Assembly (NCBI GenBank): GCA_905221605.1
Contig: CAJNDS010001668.1
Coordinates: forward strand, 980,276 to 1,044,275
Reading direction: 5' to 3'
DNA length: 64,000 nucleotides
DNA from: Symbiodinium natans
Taxonomy: Eukaryota > Sar > Dinophyceae > Suessiales > Symbiodiniaceae
Part shown: positions 1 to 10,068 of the stretch, in pieces
Layout: every line of letters begins with the position of its first letter
How positions within the stretch are numbered: position 1 is the stretch's first letter
The notes under the pieces: model-generated
Database searches by the model: none
What the model saw: only the letters and a program-made list of their open reading frames with translations
What the model was told of the DNA's origin: nothing
Position numbers and translations under genes: made by a program

Positions 1-59
1 GGTTGCTGTTATCTTTGCTTCCAAGACGTCTGCATGGCCTAGCACCTACAAAGATTGCA

Positions 60-245
60 GTAACCTTGAACCGCTAAACCCGTCAACCCCCGTATAAACC
101 CTAAACCCTAAACAAAAAACTCTTGTAAACCCTTGGAAACCCAAAAACCTCCTTTAAACCCTTGTAAACCCTAAACCCTAAATCCTAAACCCTAAACCCT
201 AAGCCCTAAACCCTAAACCCTAAACCCTGAACCCTGAACCCTAAG
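60..245. repeat. Interstitial telomere-like array, CCCTAAA orientation
   Basis: Perfect and degenerate CCCTAAA units, with variants CCCTTGTAAA and CCCTGAA. The array ends just upstream of an exon-like island at 253. Confidence 0.9.
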
Positions 246-252
246 CCGCAAG

Positions 253-311
253 AGCAGCTGAGGACCTACTTCACACAGCCGGTGGAGCCGAGACTGCCAC
301 AGGCCGAGAAG
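253..311 (+). CDS. Exon-like island, unassigned protein
   Basis: Open stretch between an upstream CCCTAAA array and a downstream TTTAGGG array. It is preceded by AG and reads QLRTYFTQPVEPRLPQAEK in one frame. Amino-acid content and GC differ sharply from the repeats on both sides, as expected of an internal exon. No family is recognised and the splice borders are approximate. Confidence 0.5.
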
Positions 312-317
312 TTTGAA

Positions 318-430
318 CTTTCGGGTTGTAGGGCTTGGGGGTTTAGGGTTTAGGGTTTAGGGTTCAGGGTTTAGGGTTTAGGGTTTTAGGGTTTTAGGGT
401 TTTAGGGTCTAGGGTTTTAGGGTTTAGGGG
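318..430. repeat. Interstitial telomere-like array, TTTAGGG orientation
   Basis: Tandem TTTAGGG and TTTTAGGG units directly downstream of the island at 253-311. The orientation is opposite to the array upstream of that island. Confidence 0.9.
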
Positions 431-1223
431 AAGAGTACCAGTCTTTCAGAGGGCTTCCATGTAGGGGTGGGGGTTGGGGTGAAGTTTTAGGTTTTCGGGC
501 TGGGGTTTCAGCCACTTTGGTGTCCATGGCAGTATGACTCAGTATGACTATGAGGCATGCCGGGCTGCAGAATTAGGGTATCCGAGCCATCTTTGCCGGG
601 CTAGTCCTTGTTCGTAGAAGCCGTAAATCCTTAAAATCTTAACTCCACACCGTTTAGGGTTTGTAGGGTCTTAAGCCCCAAAAAAAGGACCAAAGATGCA
701 ACTGCAGGTGCCACACTTCTGCCATACTGGCGCTGCCGCGGGAGAATGTGTGCCCCTTGGGCTGAACCGACTAGGATTTCTGCGTTTTCTGCGTTTGGGG
801 TTTGCAGGGTTTAGGTTTGATAGTCTTTTACGGTTGGGCTTTTTGGGGTTTAGGGTTTTGTTTAGGGCTTAGGGTGCTTTTAGAGTTTGGGTTGACTCAG
901 GGTTTAGGGCCTCAGGTTCTCCTAGGATGCACTGCTGCAGATATATCAGCCAGCACCTGAACAGTGGCCGTTTTTTGTTGATTAGTCGAGTTGGTCATGT
1001 TCGAATTGGCCATGCGAGCAAAGAAGGGTGTTGGGACAGGACGTGATTCCGCACAGAAGGGTGTTCAAAGATGTCGAAGGCCCTGTCCGCACACGACACC
1101 CGCAGCGCCCCAACCCTCAACACTAAACCTTAGTTTAACCTTAACAGCACTATAAACCTAAGCCCTAAACAATGAAACTTAAGTGCCATAAACCTCAGCC
1201 CTAAACATTAACAACTACGCATA

Positions 1224-1322
1224 GGGATGTTCCCCCTTATCCTAACAGTCCTGAATAGAGATTATATAGTACCCCGACTATGATCCCCTTTCAAGGACTG
1301 TTAGTATAAGGGGGAACATCCC
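1224..1322. mobile_element. MITE-like inverted-repeat element, family 1 copy 1
   Basis: The ends are near-perfect inverted repeats of about 29 bp: GGGATGTTCCCCCTTAT at the left and its complement ATAAGGGGGAACATCCC at the right. The ~40 bp middle is AT-rich. Total length is 99 bp, too short to code. It is the best-preserved of four copies within 1.1 kb and lies between two exon-like islands, so probably in an intron. Confidence 0.85.
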
Positions 1323-1370
1323 AATCCCTAAACCTTAAATTCTACACTGTGACACCCCCAAAGAACACTT

Positions 1371-1453
1371 TGAGATGTTACCCCTTATACTAGCAGCCCT
1401 TTATAGGGATTATAATAGGGGGTACTGCAATCCTACTAAGGGCTGTTAGTATA
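1371..1453. mobile_element. MITE-like element, family 1 copy 2 (right end missing)
   Basis: Left end GAGATGTTACCCCTTATACT and an inner inverted repeat (AGCAGCCCTT against AAGGGCTGTTAGTAT) match copy 1. The distal GGGGAACATCCC end is absent. The copy stops 7 bp before the exon-like island at 1461, so it may supply the 3' end of that intron. Confidence 0.75.
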
Positions 1454-1460
1454 CACACAG

Positions 1461-1562
1461 CACCCTGGAGCTGAAGCGAGGCAATTCCGCTTGGCTCCCG
1501 CGAGTCGTGGCGCTGACCGCGTGCAGCCACTCGGATGTCTTCAGCTTCCAGCATGATACCAA
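1461..1562 (+). CDS. Exon-like island, unassigned protein
   Basis: Begins after ACACACAG and runs open for 34 codons (TLELKRGNSAWLPRVVALTA, then CSHSDVFSFQHDT) to a possible GTGGCC donor. GC and codon use are gene-like, unlike the T/G homopolymers that follow. A family 1 element sits immediately upstream. Function is unknown. Confidence 0.6.
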
Positions 1563-1570
1563 GTGGCCTC

Positions 1571-1612
1571 TTTTTTTTTTTTTTTTTTTTTTTGGGGGGG
1601 GGGGGGGGGGGT
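1571..1612. repeat. Composite poly-T/poly-G tract
   Basis: An uninterrupted T run passes directly into a G run. A mirror C-then-A tract occurs at 6955-6995. Lengths may be affected by sequencing slippage. Confidence 0.85.
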
Positions 1613-1858
1613 GGGTCCCTTTAACAGGAATCTATGCTATTTGGGGTATAAACAGGGTACCCCTATTAAATTTGGGGAAATGCCCAAGTACATCTGTTTG
1701 TGGTTCAGCATGTTGGGTACAATGCCGATAAAGTAGCAGTGCAACTATTTTCAAGGGCATTAAGATCTAGTCACAGGATAGTGGATTCGGGAGAGCAGGA
1801 AAAGGACGAGGTCTTAAACCATCTTGAACCCGAACCCTGAACCCTCAGACCCTATATA

Positions 1859-1963
1859 TTGGGATGCTCACCCTTGTACTGACCGTCCTTCATAGGGATT
1901 TTAATAGGGAGTACTACAATCCCTATTAATGCAGGACTGCTAGAATAAGGGGGAACATCCCAA
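1859..1963. mobile_element. MITE-like element, family 1 copy 3
   Basis: Bounded by TTGGGATG and CATCCCAA. The inner arms match copies 1 and 2, including TAATAGGGAGTACTACAATC in the middle. Both ends are present and it is about 105 bp long. Confidence 0.85.
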
Positions 1964-2013
1964 CCTATATATCCCATCCTCATCCCCGAAAGCGAAACAC
2001 CTTAGACCCCGAG

Positions 2014-2056
2014 GCGGGCGCTCGCGGGCATGCTGGGCGCGTGGGCGACGGAGGCA
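2014..2056 (+). CDS. Small exon-like island
   Basis: GC-rich stretch after an AG. It reads ALAGMLGAWATEA and abuts the TTTAGGG array that starts near 2059. Short and unassigned; it is listed because it has the same context as better-supported exons. Confidence 0.35.
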
Positions 2057-2058
2057 AG

Positions 2059-2150
2059 GGTTTAGGGTTTAGGGTTTAGGGTTTAGGGTTTAGGGTTTAG
2101 GGTTTAGGGTTTAGGGTTTTAGGGTTTAGGGTTTTAGGGTTTAGGGTGCT
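2059..2150. repeat. Telomere-like array, TTTAGGG orientation
   Basis: About a dozen consecutive TTTAGGG or TTTTAGGG units. Confidence 0.95.
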
Positions 2151-2210
2151 TCGCAGTGAGGGGTTTGTGGCCGGAAGATTAGGGTTTCAGCGTTTTGGGT
2201 TCAAGTTTTT

Positions 2211-2294
2211 TACTAACAGCCCTTAATAAGGATTATGGGAACCCTCTATTAGAAGCCCCATCAAGGACTGTTAGTATCAGAGGGAACATCCCAA
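2211..2294. mobile_element. MITE-like element, family 1 copy 4 (left end missing)
   Basis: Starts inside the left arm at TACTAACAGCCCTT and ends with GTTAGTATCAGAGGGAACAT followed by CCCAA. The outer left repeat is lost. Confidence 0.8.
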
Positions 2295-2732
2295 GTTTAA
2301 GGGCTTTAGGTTTTGGCATTTGGGTTTGGAAGGTTTAGGAGTGCAGGGTTTAAGGATCCAGTCTCTGATCTAGGGTGCCTTCCCACAACATCCCCATTGC
2401 AGGAGCGAATTGGTTTGCTCAAGGGTTTTGCTTACTGCACCACGATCTCGAAACTACTACGTCGCCCAAAACCCCTCCACCCAAAACCCTAAACCTCAGC
2501 CCTCCCTGCCCCTCCCTTCCTGGCAAGTCGTGAATGATATCACTGTTGTCAGTACGAAGATTACTCCCCAATCCCTAGACGCCCTAAAAACCCTAAAAAC
2601 CCTGAATCCAAACCCCTGAACCAAACCCTCAACCCTGAACCCTAAGCCACGCCAAACGCCCCTGAACCCTAAACCCCTCTAACACCCCCAACCCTAAATC
2701 CTAAACCCTAAACTAACCCAAAAGCCCACTGG

Positions 2733-2813
2733 CAGAAAGGACCCCTCCGCGCTCAGCGCCTCACGCGAGGCGCGGGAGCTCCAAACGGCGCTGGAGCTCC
2801 AGGCGCCATGAGG
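2733..2813 (+). CDS. Exon-like island, unassigned
   Basis: Follows a CAG after a CCCTAAA array (2640-2715) and precedes GTGAAGG and a TTTAGGG array (2817-2880). One frame reads DPSALSASREARELQTALEL, helix-like, and ends in a TGA just before the donor-like GTGAAG. It may be a last exon or may be spliced slightly earlier. Confidence 0.4.
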
Positions 2814-3483
2814 TGAAGGGTTTAGGGTTTAGTGTTTAGCGTTTCGGGTTTAGAGTTTAGGGTTTGGGGTTTAGGGTTTAGGGGATTCTGGGGGATTCAG
2901 GCGTATTCAGGAGGATTCAGGGGATTCAGGGAAATTTTGGCGATCTTCGGGTCTCAGGGGATTCGGGGTTTTTCGGGGATTTGGGGATTAGGGTTTTGGG
3001 GATTTGGGAGATATGATTTAGGGGATGTTGAGGAGGTTTGGGGGTTTAGGGGATTTTTTGCTTGCAGGGTTTGGGGTCTGGGGCCCTTTGGGGTCTAGGG
3101 GTTTTGGAGTCGTGGGGCTTGGGGTTGCTTGAGGGTTTTACAGGGCTTGGTGGGCTTGAGTTCAGTTTTCGGGTTTTAGAGGTTTAGGGCTTTTTTTTTT
3201 TGGTTTTAGGGTGGGTTGTGAATGTAAGACTATCCTGCACACCCTGCCGCAAATTGAGTTTGGTTGTGGCAGTCTTTTGGGTCTCGAGGGTGAGTGGTGA
3301 GGAGTTCGGACGGCGCTAGGACCGACTGGATGTGGGATGTCAAGGCTCTGGAGTTTCCTGGTTTAGCACAATTCGGTTCGGGATTTGGGCTTTGGGTTTT
3401 TAGGATTTTGTAGGGTTGGGTGAGGGCTTGTGGGAGTTCACGGCTGGGTTTACTTGGGTTTCGGGACCCCACCGCCCCTGTAA

Positions 3484-3612
3484 CCTGCAACCCTATAAAC
3501 CCTATAAACCGTATAAACCCTATAAACCCTACAAACCCCATAAACCCCATAAACCCTATAAACCCCATAAACCCTATAAACCCTATAAACCCCATAAACC
3601 CTATAAACCCTA
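3484..3612. repeat. CCCTATAAA / CCCCATAAA 9-mer tandem array
   Basis: Tandem 9 bp units related to the telomere-like heptamer by two extra bases. Open frames across it are repeat artefacts. Confidence 0.9.
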
Positions 3613-3632
3613 AACCCCTAAACCGAACGCAG

Positions 3633-3708
3633 GTGTCGGGCCAGTCGATGGGGGAATCCCCTCACTGGCACGCCATGGAGGCCTGGCATGGACGGACCGC
3701 GCCCAAGG
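3633..3708 (+). CDS. Exon-like island, unassigned
   Basis: Begins after GAACGCAG and reads VSGQSMGESPHWHAMEAWHG then RTAPK, ending at G|GTTTTAG. The 9-mer CCCTATAAA array is upstream and a TTTAGGG array downstream. One of the clearest isolated exons here. No family is recognised. Confidence 0.6.
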
Positions 3709-3915
3709 GTTTTAGGTTTAGGGTTTAGGGTTTAGGGTTTAGGGTTTAGAGTTTAGGGTTCAGGGTTTAGGGTTCAGGGTTTAGGGTTTAGCGTTTAGGG
3801 TTTAGTGTTTAGGGCTTTGGGGTCAAAACACAGGCATGCCCTTAGCCCTTAGACTCTCAGCCCTACATGAGACAAGCTCCCAGCCTTCGAGTTCCATCTG
3901 GCAATTTCCTCACAG

Positions 3916-3973
3916 GTTCTGAGCACGGCCCAGATCTTGGCGGCGGAGGCAGCGTTGGCATCTGCGCCCTCAG
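3916..3973 (+). CDS. Exon-like island, unassigned
   Basis: Preceded by CCTCACAG and read as VLSTAQILAAEAALASAPS, then a GTGTGG donor. Alanine-rich helix-like sequence that could lie in the same transcript as the coiled-coil exon at 4325. Confidence 0.55.
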
Positions 3974-4324
3974 GGTGTGGGGCTAACAAAGGGGTTTGCG
4001 GCTATAAGGGGTTTAGGGCAACAAGGGGAGAAGAGGTTCATGAGGCTTGAGGGGGTTTTGGCGGAGGTTTAGGGGTTTTAGGGGGTTTAGAGTTTAGGGT
4101 TTCGCCCTCAGTTGCGTTCGTGGCATCTTAAGGCAAGTCCGAGTTGCAATAGGGCCTTTGCATGCATCGGAGACCGGTGCTCTTGTTGGGCAGATTTGGG
4201 GCTTAGGGTTTTTGGGTTTGGGGCTTGCATTGTGCCTTATACCCTGCAGCCGCCAGCCCATATCCAGGCATCAGCCCAGACAAGCGGTTTTAAAGCTTGA
4301 CATAGCTGCGCCTGGGCCCCCGCA

Positions 4325-4892
4325 ATGGTTCGTGATGATGGGCCTCCAAAGGGCCGTCCCTCTGTGGAGGCCGTCACCGCAAGCTTTGATGGGGTCAAGG
4401 AGGTCTTTGCCTCCATACTGCAGAGGCAGACTGAGCAAAAGGCTCAAGTCGTCGCACTAAAGCAGGCAGCGGCCTTGCAAGATGAGAAGCTGTCAGCGCT
4501 CCAAAAAGAGATGCAAGCCCTGAAGCAGCTGATGGCTGCAAAGAAGACGGCAGCCGCACAGAGCCGTCAAAGAACCACAGCTGCCGCAGACACAGCAGCC
4601 TCGGCTCGTTGCATGGCGGACGACAGGACGCTTCGCGGAGCTTCGAGTCTCCTGCCCAAGGCAAGTGAGAAAGCAGCCCAAGTGCAAGTTGTCACGGCCG
4701 CCGAGCCCAAGAAGGTCTACAGCAACCGCGGTCTCACCTTCAGCCGGGAGTTCCTGCTAAGCATGATCGACGAACCTCAAGACACCGTGGACCACAGAAT
4801 GATCCCCTGTCTCGAGGAGCTGGGCCGGGAGCTGGGTCGGCCGGCGCGCGTGGAGCCGACCCTCGCGCTGCGCATCGCCCAGCTGCAAAAAA
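4325..4892 (+). CDS. Coiled-coil exon with eIF4E-binding-like motif
   Basis: The longest clean exon in the first 12 kb. Residues ~25-75 form a heptad-rich coil (for example LQDEKLSALQKEMQALKQLM), followed by an Ala/Gln/Arg linker. At about residue 139 is FSREFLLSM, which matches the eIF4E-binding consensus YxxxxL-phi of eIF4G/4E-BP proteins except that F replaces Y. The frame stays acidic and helical to a strong GC donor (GCAAGTGCG) at 4893; beyond it the frame loses coding character. The first Met at 4325 is a possible but unproven start. A translation-factor scaffold role is inference from one short motif. No MIF4G domain was found nearby. Confidence 0.65.
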
Positions 4893-5406
4893 GCAAGTGC
4901 GTGCTCATATTCTTGAGACTTAAGCCTGAAAACGCCGTTTTAACAACTATCCCCTTTCCCCTGATACTTCCTCCCTGATTACTATTGAATTTGAACAATT
5001 CCAGTGAGTACTTGGTTACTCTTCGACCCGGAACCTTCCCCCCTGAAGCCCTTAACCCTAAAACTTCAGTCCAACATCTCAACAAGAGTATCCCTAAACC
5101 CTATCAACCCTACAAACCCTAAGCCTTCTAAACCTACAAGCCCCATAAACCCTGAGCCCTATAAGCCCTAAAGCCCTCATGACTATGGAGCACGAGGGCG
5201 TCCCTCGGGTTGATGTTATAAATCCTGGTAGGGCCGTAGGTTAAAGGTTTAGGGTTGAAGAGTTCAGGTCTCAGCAAGGCTTGTGAGTATCCTTCTGCGT
5301 GTCCTGGGAATTTGGGTGTTAGAGATGAAGGTTCGCTTTCTTCCCACATCTAAAACCATGAAGCCCACCCCCCCCTCCAAAAAAACAAAAACTGAGAACA
5401 AAACCC

Positions 5407-5566
5407 CTGCAACCCACACCCTAAACCCTAAACCCTAAACCCTAAACCCTAAACCCCAAACCCTAAACCCTAAACCCTAAACCCTAAACCCTAAACCCTA
5501 AACCCTAAACCCTAAACCCTAAACCCTAAACCCTAAACCCTAAGCCCTAAGCCCTAAGCCCTAAAC
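5407..5566. repeat. Telomere-like array, CCCTAAA orientation
   Basis: More than 20 near-perfect CCCTAAA units that end 10 bp before the exon-like island at 5577. Confidence 0.95.
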
Positions 5567-5576
5567 CCTACGCAAG

Positions 5577-5657
5577 GCCGGCAGCACCCTGGATCCGGAG
5601 GCGCCAAGACTCCTCGCAGCCGCAGCCCGGCGCTGCCCAGGCGCTTCTGGGGCCAAG
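5577..5657 (+). CDS. Exon-like island between opposed telomere-like arrays
   Basis: An 81 bp open stretch after ACGCAAG, reading AGSTLDPEAPRLLAAAARRC then PGASGAK. It has CCCTAAA upstream and TTTAGGG downstream (5666-5770), the textbook arrangement for this window. Function unknown. Confidence 0.55.
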
Positions 5658-5665
5658 GGCCCTTT

Positions 5666-5770
5666 TAGGGTTTAGGGTTTAGGGTTTAGGGGTTTAGGGG
5701 TTTAGGGGTTTAGGGGTTTAGGGGTTTTGGGGTTTTGGGGTTTTGGGGTTTTGGGTTTAGGGTTTAGGGT
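5666..5770. repeat. Telomere-like array, TTTAGGG orientation
   Basis: TTTAGGG, then TTTAGGGG, then TTTTGGGG variants in series. Part is effectively (GGGGTTTT)n, a sequence able to form G-quadruplexes. Confidence 0.9.
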
Positions 5771-5799
5771 GGGTCCTTAAACAACCCAATGTTCCATTC

Positions 5800-6640
5800 T
5801 ACACAGGGCCTTTTTACGGCTTCGAAGGTATACAGACCCATCCTGGTAGGTGGGTTCCACTGGGGTTCTTTGTCATAGTCGGGCAACATTTTGCATGTTT
5901 AAGGGTCTTTAAACTCAATAAGGCATAGAAAGTTAAATTGTTCATACTATCCCAACCATGAACTAGGAAAGGGATTAGGGATTTCAGGGTTTTAGATTTG
6001 TTCATTCATGTTGTTTTAAAGGTTTTTTGTTTTTTTCTTCAGGCGGTTTCGATATTTAGGGCTTCACAGAGCTTGCATGGGGCTTGGGAAAGTTACGGGT
6101 GGGTTTAGGCGGCTGCACCGAAAAAGTGTTGGAGAAACTAGTTCAAAGACCACCGCAACACCGGTCTTGGTTGATTTTTGACCGCCCTTGCTGCTGCTCT
6201 TGGCATATCAGGAGGCAAAAACATAGCCTTTGAAGGGTGGGCGCTCTGTTGCGCACGAAGCCGAGGTTCATGGGTAGCTATTCAGGCTCTACACGGGTCT
6301 TAGGTAGGATAAGGATGACTTGCACATGAGTCCTGTCTACACCATCCTCGGAGCTAGGAGATTGGAGCGTCATGTCCTCGTCTTCCTTCCCTAACCTCCC
6401 TTCCCTCAACCCCAAAACCTGAAACCCTAAACCCCAAAACCTGAACCCGGATGCTGGGGGCAGAGGCTGCGCCGGCCCCTTGCAGAGCCACTTGGGAAGC
6501 AGTGAACAGTTGGTTTCGGGGCAAGTCCTGGCATCTCGGTTGCTTTTCAATGCCGGGCATCGCCGAACAAAGTCCACCAGCAGAAGGTCCTGAAGTTTGT
6601 GGAGGGTTTGGGGTTTTGGGTTGGGGGGCTCCAAGGGTAG
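5800..6640. other. Non-repetitive stretch, possible exon at 6470-6590
   Basis: Mostly unassigned. Between about 6470 and 6590 the + strand is open with gene-like content (WFRGKSWHLGCFSMPGIAEQ), but the minus strand is open there too and no family is recognised, so no exon is called firmly. Confidence 0.3.
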
Positions 6641-6759
6641 TTGCATGGGCCCTGAATATGGTCCCTTACCTCGCTTGAAGGGTTCTGAAGTATGGGCCCT
6701 TGAGTTGTATAGGGTAGATAAGGGGTATAAGGGGTCCCGTGTTAAGGGCCCATACTCAA
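6641..6759 (+). mobile_element. MITE-like element, family 3 copy 1
   Basis: Ends are ATGGGCCCT and AAGGGCCCAT. The body (CTGAATATGGTCCCTTACCT, then a GGGGTATAAGGGG region) is shared with copies at 9706-9831 (inverted) and 37032-37145. Confidence 0.8.
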
Positions 6760-7446
6760 AGGGCCATGGAACTGCCTGAGAGCTACAGGCTGCTTCCTTT
6801 CTTAGCCGAGGTTCGGTGCCCTACATCCGTTCGAACTCGCGTGAATCTTCCCTCCTCATTGGAATCCCGAGGTCCCAAGACCCGAAGTCGGGTTCAGAAG
6901 GCATAGCCAACCTAAGCTCTACCTTCAATCTACCTAAATCTCCCTGCCCCCACCCGCCCCCCCCACCCCCCCCCCCCCCCCAAAAAAAAAAAAAACATGA
7001 ACAACAAGAAAGAAAGCCTGAAATCCGAAACCGCAGCCACACTTGAGGCCTGGTCCCTGCGCTGCTGCTCAGGGCCAAGGCCGGCTGGTTTAGGTTTTAG
7101 GGTTTCAGGTTTAGGGTTCAGGGTTCAGGGTTTCGGGTTTAGGGTTTCGAGTTTAGGGGTTTGGGTGTGCGGGAAGTCGGGGGTGTTGGGGGGGGGGGGG
7201 GGGGGGGGCCGAAGTCTAGGGTTTCTGGGGCTTGCTGGTGGCATCGTCTTTTTGTGCAAGGTATGTGGCTCTGGTACTGATGGCATGAACGAATGTTCGG
7301 ACGAGCTTCAACAGGTACCCGAAATACCAGACCCTGTCATCCCTTAATGAGATCATTTAAAGGCTTGGCCGTGGGGGTCGTAGATCCTGACAGCCATTTC
7401 GGGCTGGACTCCCTTTGTGGTGCAAGGGCTTGTTGCCCAACTCCTC

Positions 7447-7602
7447 AGGTGGAGCCTAAACCCTACACCCTACACCCTAAACCCTAAACCCTAAACCCTA
7501 AGCCCTAAACCCTAAACCCTAAACCCTAAACCCTAAACCCTAAACCCTAAACCCTAAACCCTAAACCCTAAACCCTAAACCCTAAACCCTAAACCCTAAA
7601 CC
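7447..7602. repeat. Telomere-like array, CCCTAAA orientation
   Basis: About 20 uninterrupted CCCTAAA units. A possible exon lies upstream at 7254-7314 (VCGSGTDGMNECSDELQQ before GTACCC). Confidence 0.95.
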
Positions 7603-8052
7603 CAAGCCCCACTTCAGAAGCGCCTTACAACCTCAGACCCAAGGACTTCGAAACCCTAAGCCCTAAAGTTCTCAACACCAAGTCCTGACCTTAATAACCC
7701 CAAACCTACTTTTTGCAGGCCATTACTAGAAAACACCCTTATATAATTCCTAGGTAACCTACAAAAAGTAGGTTTTAGGTTTTGGGCGCTTAGGGTAGGG
7801 CCTAAACCTTCAAACCCTTCCAACAGCCCAAAACCCATGGAACCCTTAAGCGCTCGAAGCTTTAAGCACGACCATGTGTCCTTATGTACCCGAGACCCAG
7901 ATAATGTCCTCAAAGAGTTTGGGGTTCCCTAAACCCTAACCCCCAAAGTCCCTAAACCCCTAAACCTCTAACCCCTAAACCCCTAAACCCCTGAACCCCT
8001 GAACCCCTAAACCCCTAAACCCTACTAACCCTAAACCCTGCACACACCCGAG

Positions 8053-8150
8053 GACCTGGTGCAGCAGACCTTTTTGGGGGAGGCGCAGGAGATCCTCCTG
8101 CAGGCTGCGGTGCGATCTGTTTCGGGTGGGATGTTTGAAGCTCCGAAGAG
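8053..8150 (+). CDS. Exon-like island, unassigned
   Basis: Starts after CACCCGAG and reads DLVQQTFLGEAQEILLQAAV then RSVSGGMFEAPKR. CCCTAAA-type repeats lie upstream (7925-8040) and TTTAGGG downstream. Amphipathic helical content. It may share a transcript with exons at 8907 and 9191. Confidence 0.6.
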
Positions 8151-8906
8151 GGGTTTAGGGTTTGGGGGTAAGGGGTTAGGGTTTAGGGTTTATACGGTTT
8201 ATACGGTTTATTGGGTTTATACGGTTTATAGGGTGTGTAGGGTTTATAGGGTTTATAGGGTTAAGGGTTTAGGGAGTTGTTTTTCAGGTCTGGGGTTTAG
8301 GGGTTCAGGGATTGCATGTGTGTTTGGGGGGATTGAGGGTAATACTGGAGCCCCAAATAACTACGAATAACTACCTAGATCATCCCACGACAAGCTACCA
8401 ACAAAAGCTCGAAGGCTGAAGCTTTGCGGTGTGAGAAGTGTGGACTTTCAGTGGAGGGCCCTCGTCGCCCGCCATAGTTCAGGAAACTGTTTTCGGTTCT
8501 TGGTTCGCAGAGAGAAGCGCTTTCATAGATGTCACGCAAGTCGATCTGATCTTCAGCCTTGCGCCTTGCACCCGCAACCCTAACGAAACCTTACACCTGA
8601 ACCTCAAACCCCAACACCCTAAGCCCTAAAGTATCCAAAGTCCCCAAATCCCGACCCACCTTCTGCCCTTCTATGAAATCTCACGTGCACCTGGCCCTCA
8701 TGCGAATCCGAGAAAGCCTTTCAGCCCCTCACAACAAGCCCTTATAAACCCTCTGTGCAAGCCCCTGAGGCAGGAACCTCAACTCTCATGCGGTCCAAAG
8801 TAGGGTTCAGGGTTTAGGGTGTAGGGTTCAGGGTTCAGGGTTCAGGGTTGAGGGTTGAGGGTTTAGGGTTTAGGGTGAGGGGGTTAGGGTTGTATCTCCG
8901 TCGCAG

Positions 8907-8972
8907 GCTGTGTCTTACCTCCACCGCATGGTGCTCATGGGCCACTTGGCTGCGCGCCCCCCCTTATCCCAG
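8907..8972 (+). CDS. Exon-like island, unassigned
   Basis: A 66 bp, 22-codon, phase-0 exon with a canonical acceptor (CCGTCGCAG) and donor (GTAACC). It reads AVSYLHRMVLMGHLAARPPL then SQ. Among the best-bounded small exons. Family unknown. Confidence 0.65.
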
Positions 8973-9190
8973 GTAACCCCTATCTCAGGCAGATGACCTA
9001 CGTCCTAAACCCTATAACCTAAACCGCATGGCTTCGAGATTCCATGCTTGAGCCGGTCCGGGTGCGTCTTGCGAATGTGGGACTTTTGGAATCATGGCAC
9101 TGTTTACCGTTGAGCTCGTGAAATCTTGTCAGCTAAGAAGCTACTCATGGGATTCTGCATTTTTGTGGCCCCTAAATTGGGGTTTAAGAG

Positions 9191-9320
9191 GGGAATACTT
9201 TCCGATGGCGTTGATCGAGGGCCAACTTAGGAGAGCTTTCTCAGCAGCCGGTGCCCAAGGACTCGGCGGGGCGGAAGCTCTCGCATCTGTGACGGGCGAT
9301 ATGCTGCAGGAGGCTGGATG
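9191..9320 (+). CDS. Exon-like island, unassigned
   Basis: Reads EYFPMALIEGQLRRAFSAAG, then AQGLGGAEALASVTGDMLQE, and ends at a TGA after GAG GCT GGA. Gene-like composition follows a low-complexity stretch. It may be a C-terminal exon or may splice before the TGA. Confidence 0.55.
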
Positions 9321-9345
9321 AGGGCTGGATGCCCCCTTCCCTCGC

Positions 9346-9440
9346 TAGGCCCTTAGGACATTTTATACTTCTCTTTATTGGGTTTAAGAGGATCATATTC
9401 AGGAATATTGTTCAGAGGGTTTTAAGGGCCATCCTAGTAA
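9346..9440 (+). mobile_element. Short inverted-repeat element, family 4 copy 1
   Basis: Starts CTAGGCCCTTAGGACA and ends AAGGGCCATCCTAG. A similar element lies at 45660-45764 (GGCCCTTGGGACA to GGGGCCATCCTAG), both containing AGAGGGTTT near the right end. Weaker relatives are at 16955-17015 and 46147-46222. Confidence 0.65.
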
Positions 9441-9705
9441 CTTAATGTAGCATAACTAACTGCTGGGAGTTTTCGGATGTATGGATGGGGGGGTTGACTT
9501 AGAGGGGATTGGGACTTGCTTGTGATGTTGCCTTAAAGAGTGTTTAGGGGGTTTTGAGTGTCTGTACGGTTTGTGTCTAGGGTCCCATGCGTGGAGCCAA
9601 AGACGCTGAAGCATTGGTGCTTTCCTGCACTAGTAGCCCAGCCATGATGCACCCTTATTCCCTTGTTGTGGGTTAGCTCCTTAGGGTCGTTACATAATCC
9701 CTTGG

Positions 9706-9831
9706 TATGGGCCCTTGGAAGGTGACCCCCTTATATACCCCTTATATACCCGATACAATATACATGCCCATACATCAGAACCAGTTCGAGGAGGTTAGGG
9801 ACCATATTCAGGGCCCATGTAACTACCCTCA
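9706..9831 (-). mobile_element. MITE-like element, family 3 copy 2 (inverted)
   Basis: Its reverse complement aligns along its length with 6641-6759: ATGGGCCCTGAATATGGTCC at one end, a GGGTATATAAGGGGTATAT middle and AAGGGCCCAT at the other end. Confidence 0.8.
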
Positions 9832-9964
9832 GATAGCTTCCCTTACAAGCCCCATGAAACAAGAAGGGGTACATGAAACCGCAGGTGGCAGCTGCTGACG
9901 AGCACTTCATGCGGAGCTAGACCGATGGAACGCAGGGACGCCTGAGAGGGTGAGGGAGGTATCT

Positions 9965-10068
9965 CCTCAGTAGCTGAGTGGGCACACTTTACACTTGTTG
10001 GGATACTATAGTCTCCGATAGAACTGCAAGTGTACACTTTTCTGGGGCATATGAACTCAGCAACTCAG
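9965..10068 (+). mobile_element. MITE-like element, family 2 copy 1
   Basis: Ends CTCAGTAGCTGAGT and ACTCAGCAACTCAG are inverted repeats. The body carries CACACTTTACACTT and its near-complement AAGTGTACACTTT. Closely similar copies are at 44532 and 47605. Confidence 0.85.

Noticed and set aside
1-460. Chromosome end (true telomere) at the left edge
   Set aside because: Repeats are degenerate, occur in both orientations, and recur throughout the window, so they are interstitial.
2832-3098. Gly/Phe-rich frame (GLEFRVWGLGFRGFWG)
   Set aside because: Translation of degenerate TTTAGGG repeats; the same peptide style appears at many telomere-like arrays here.
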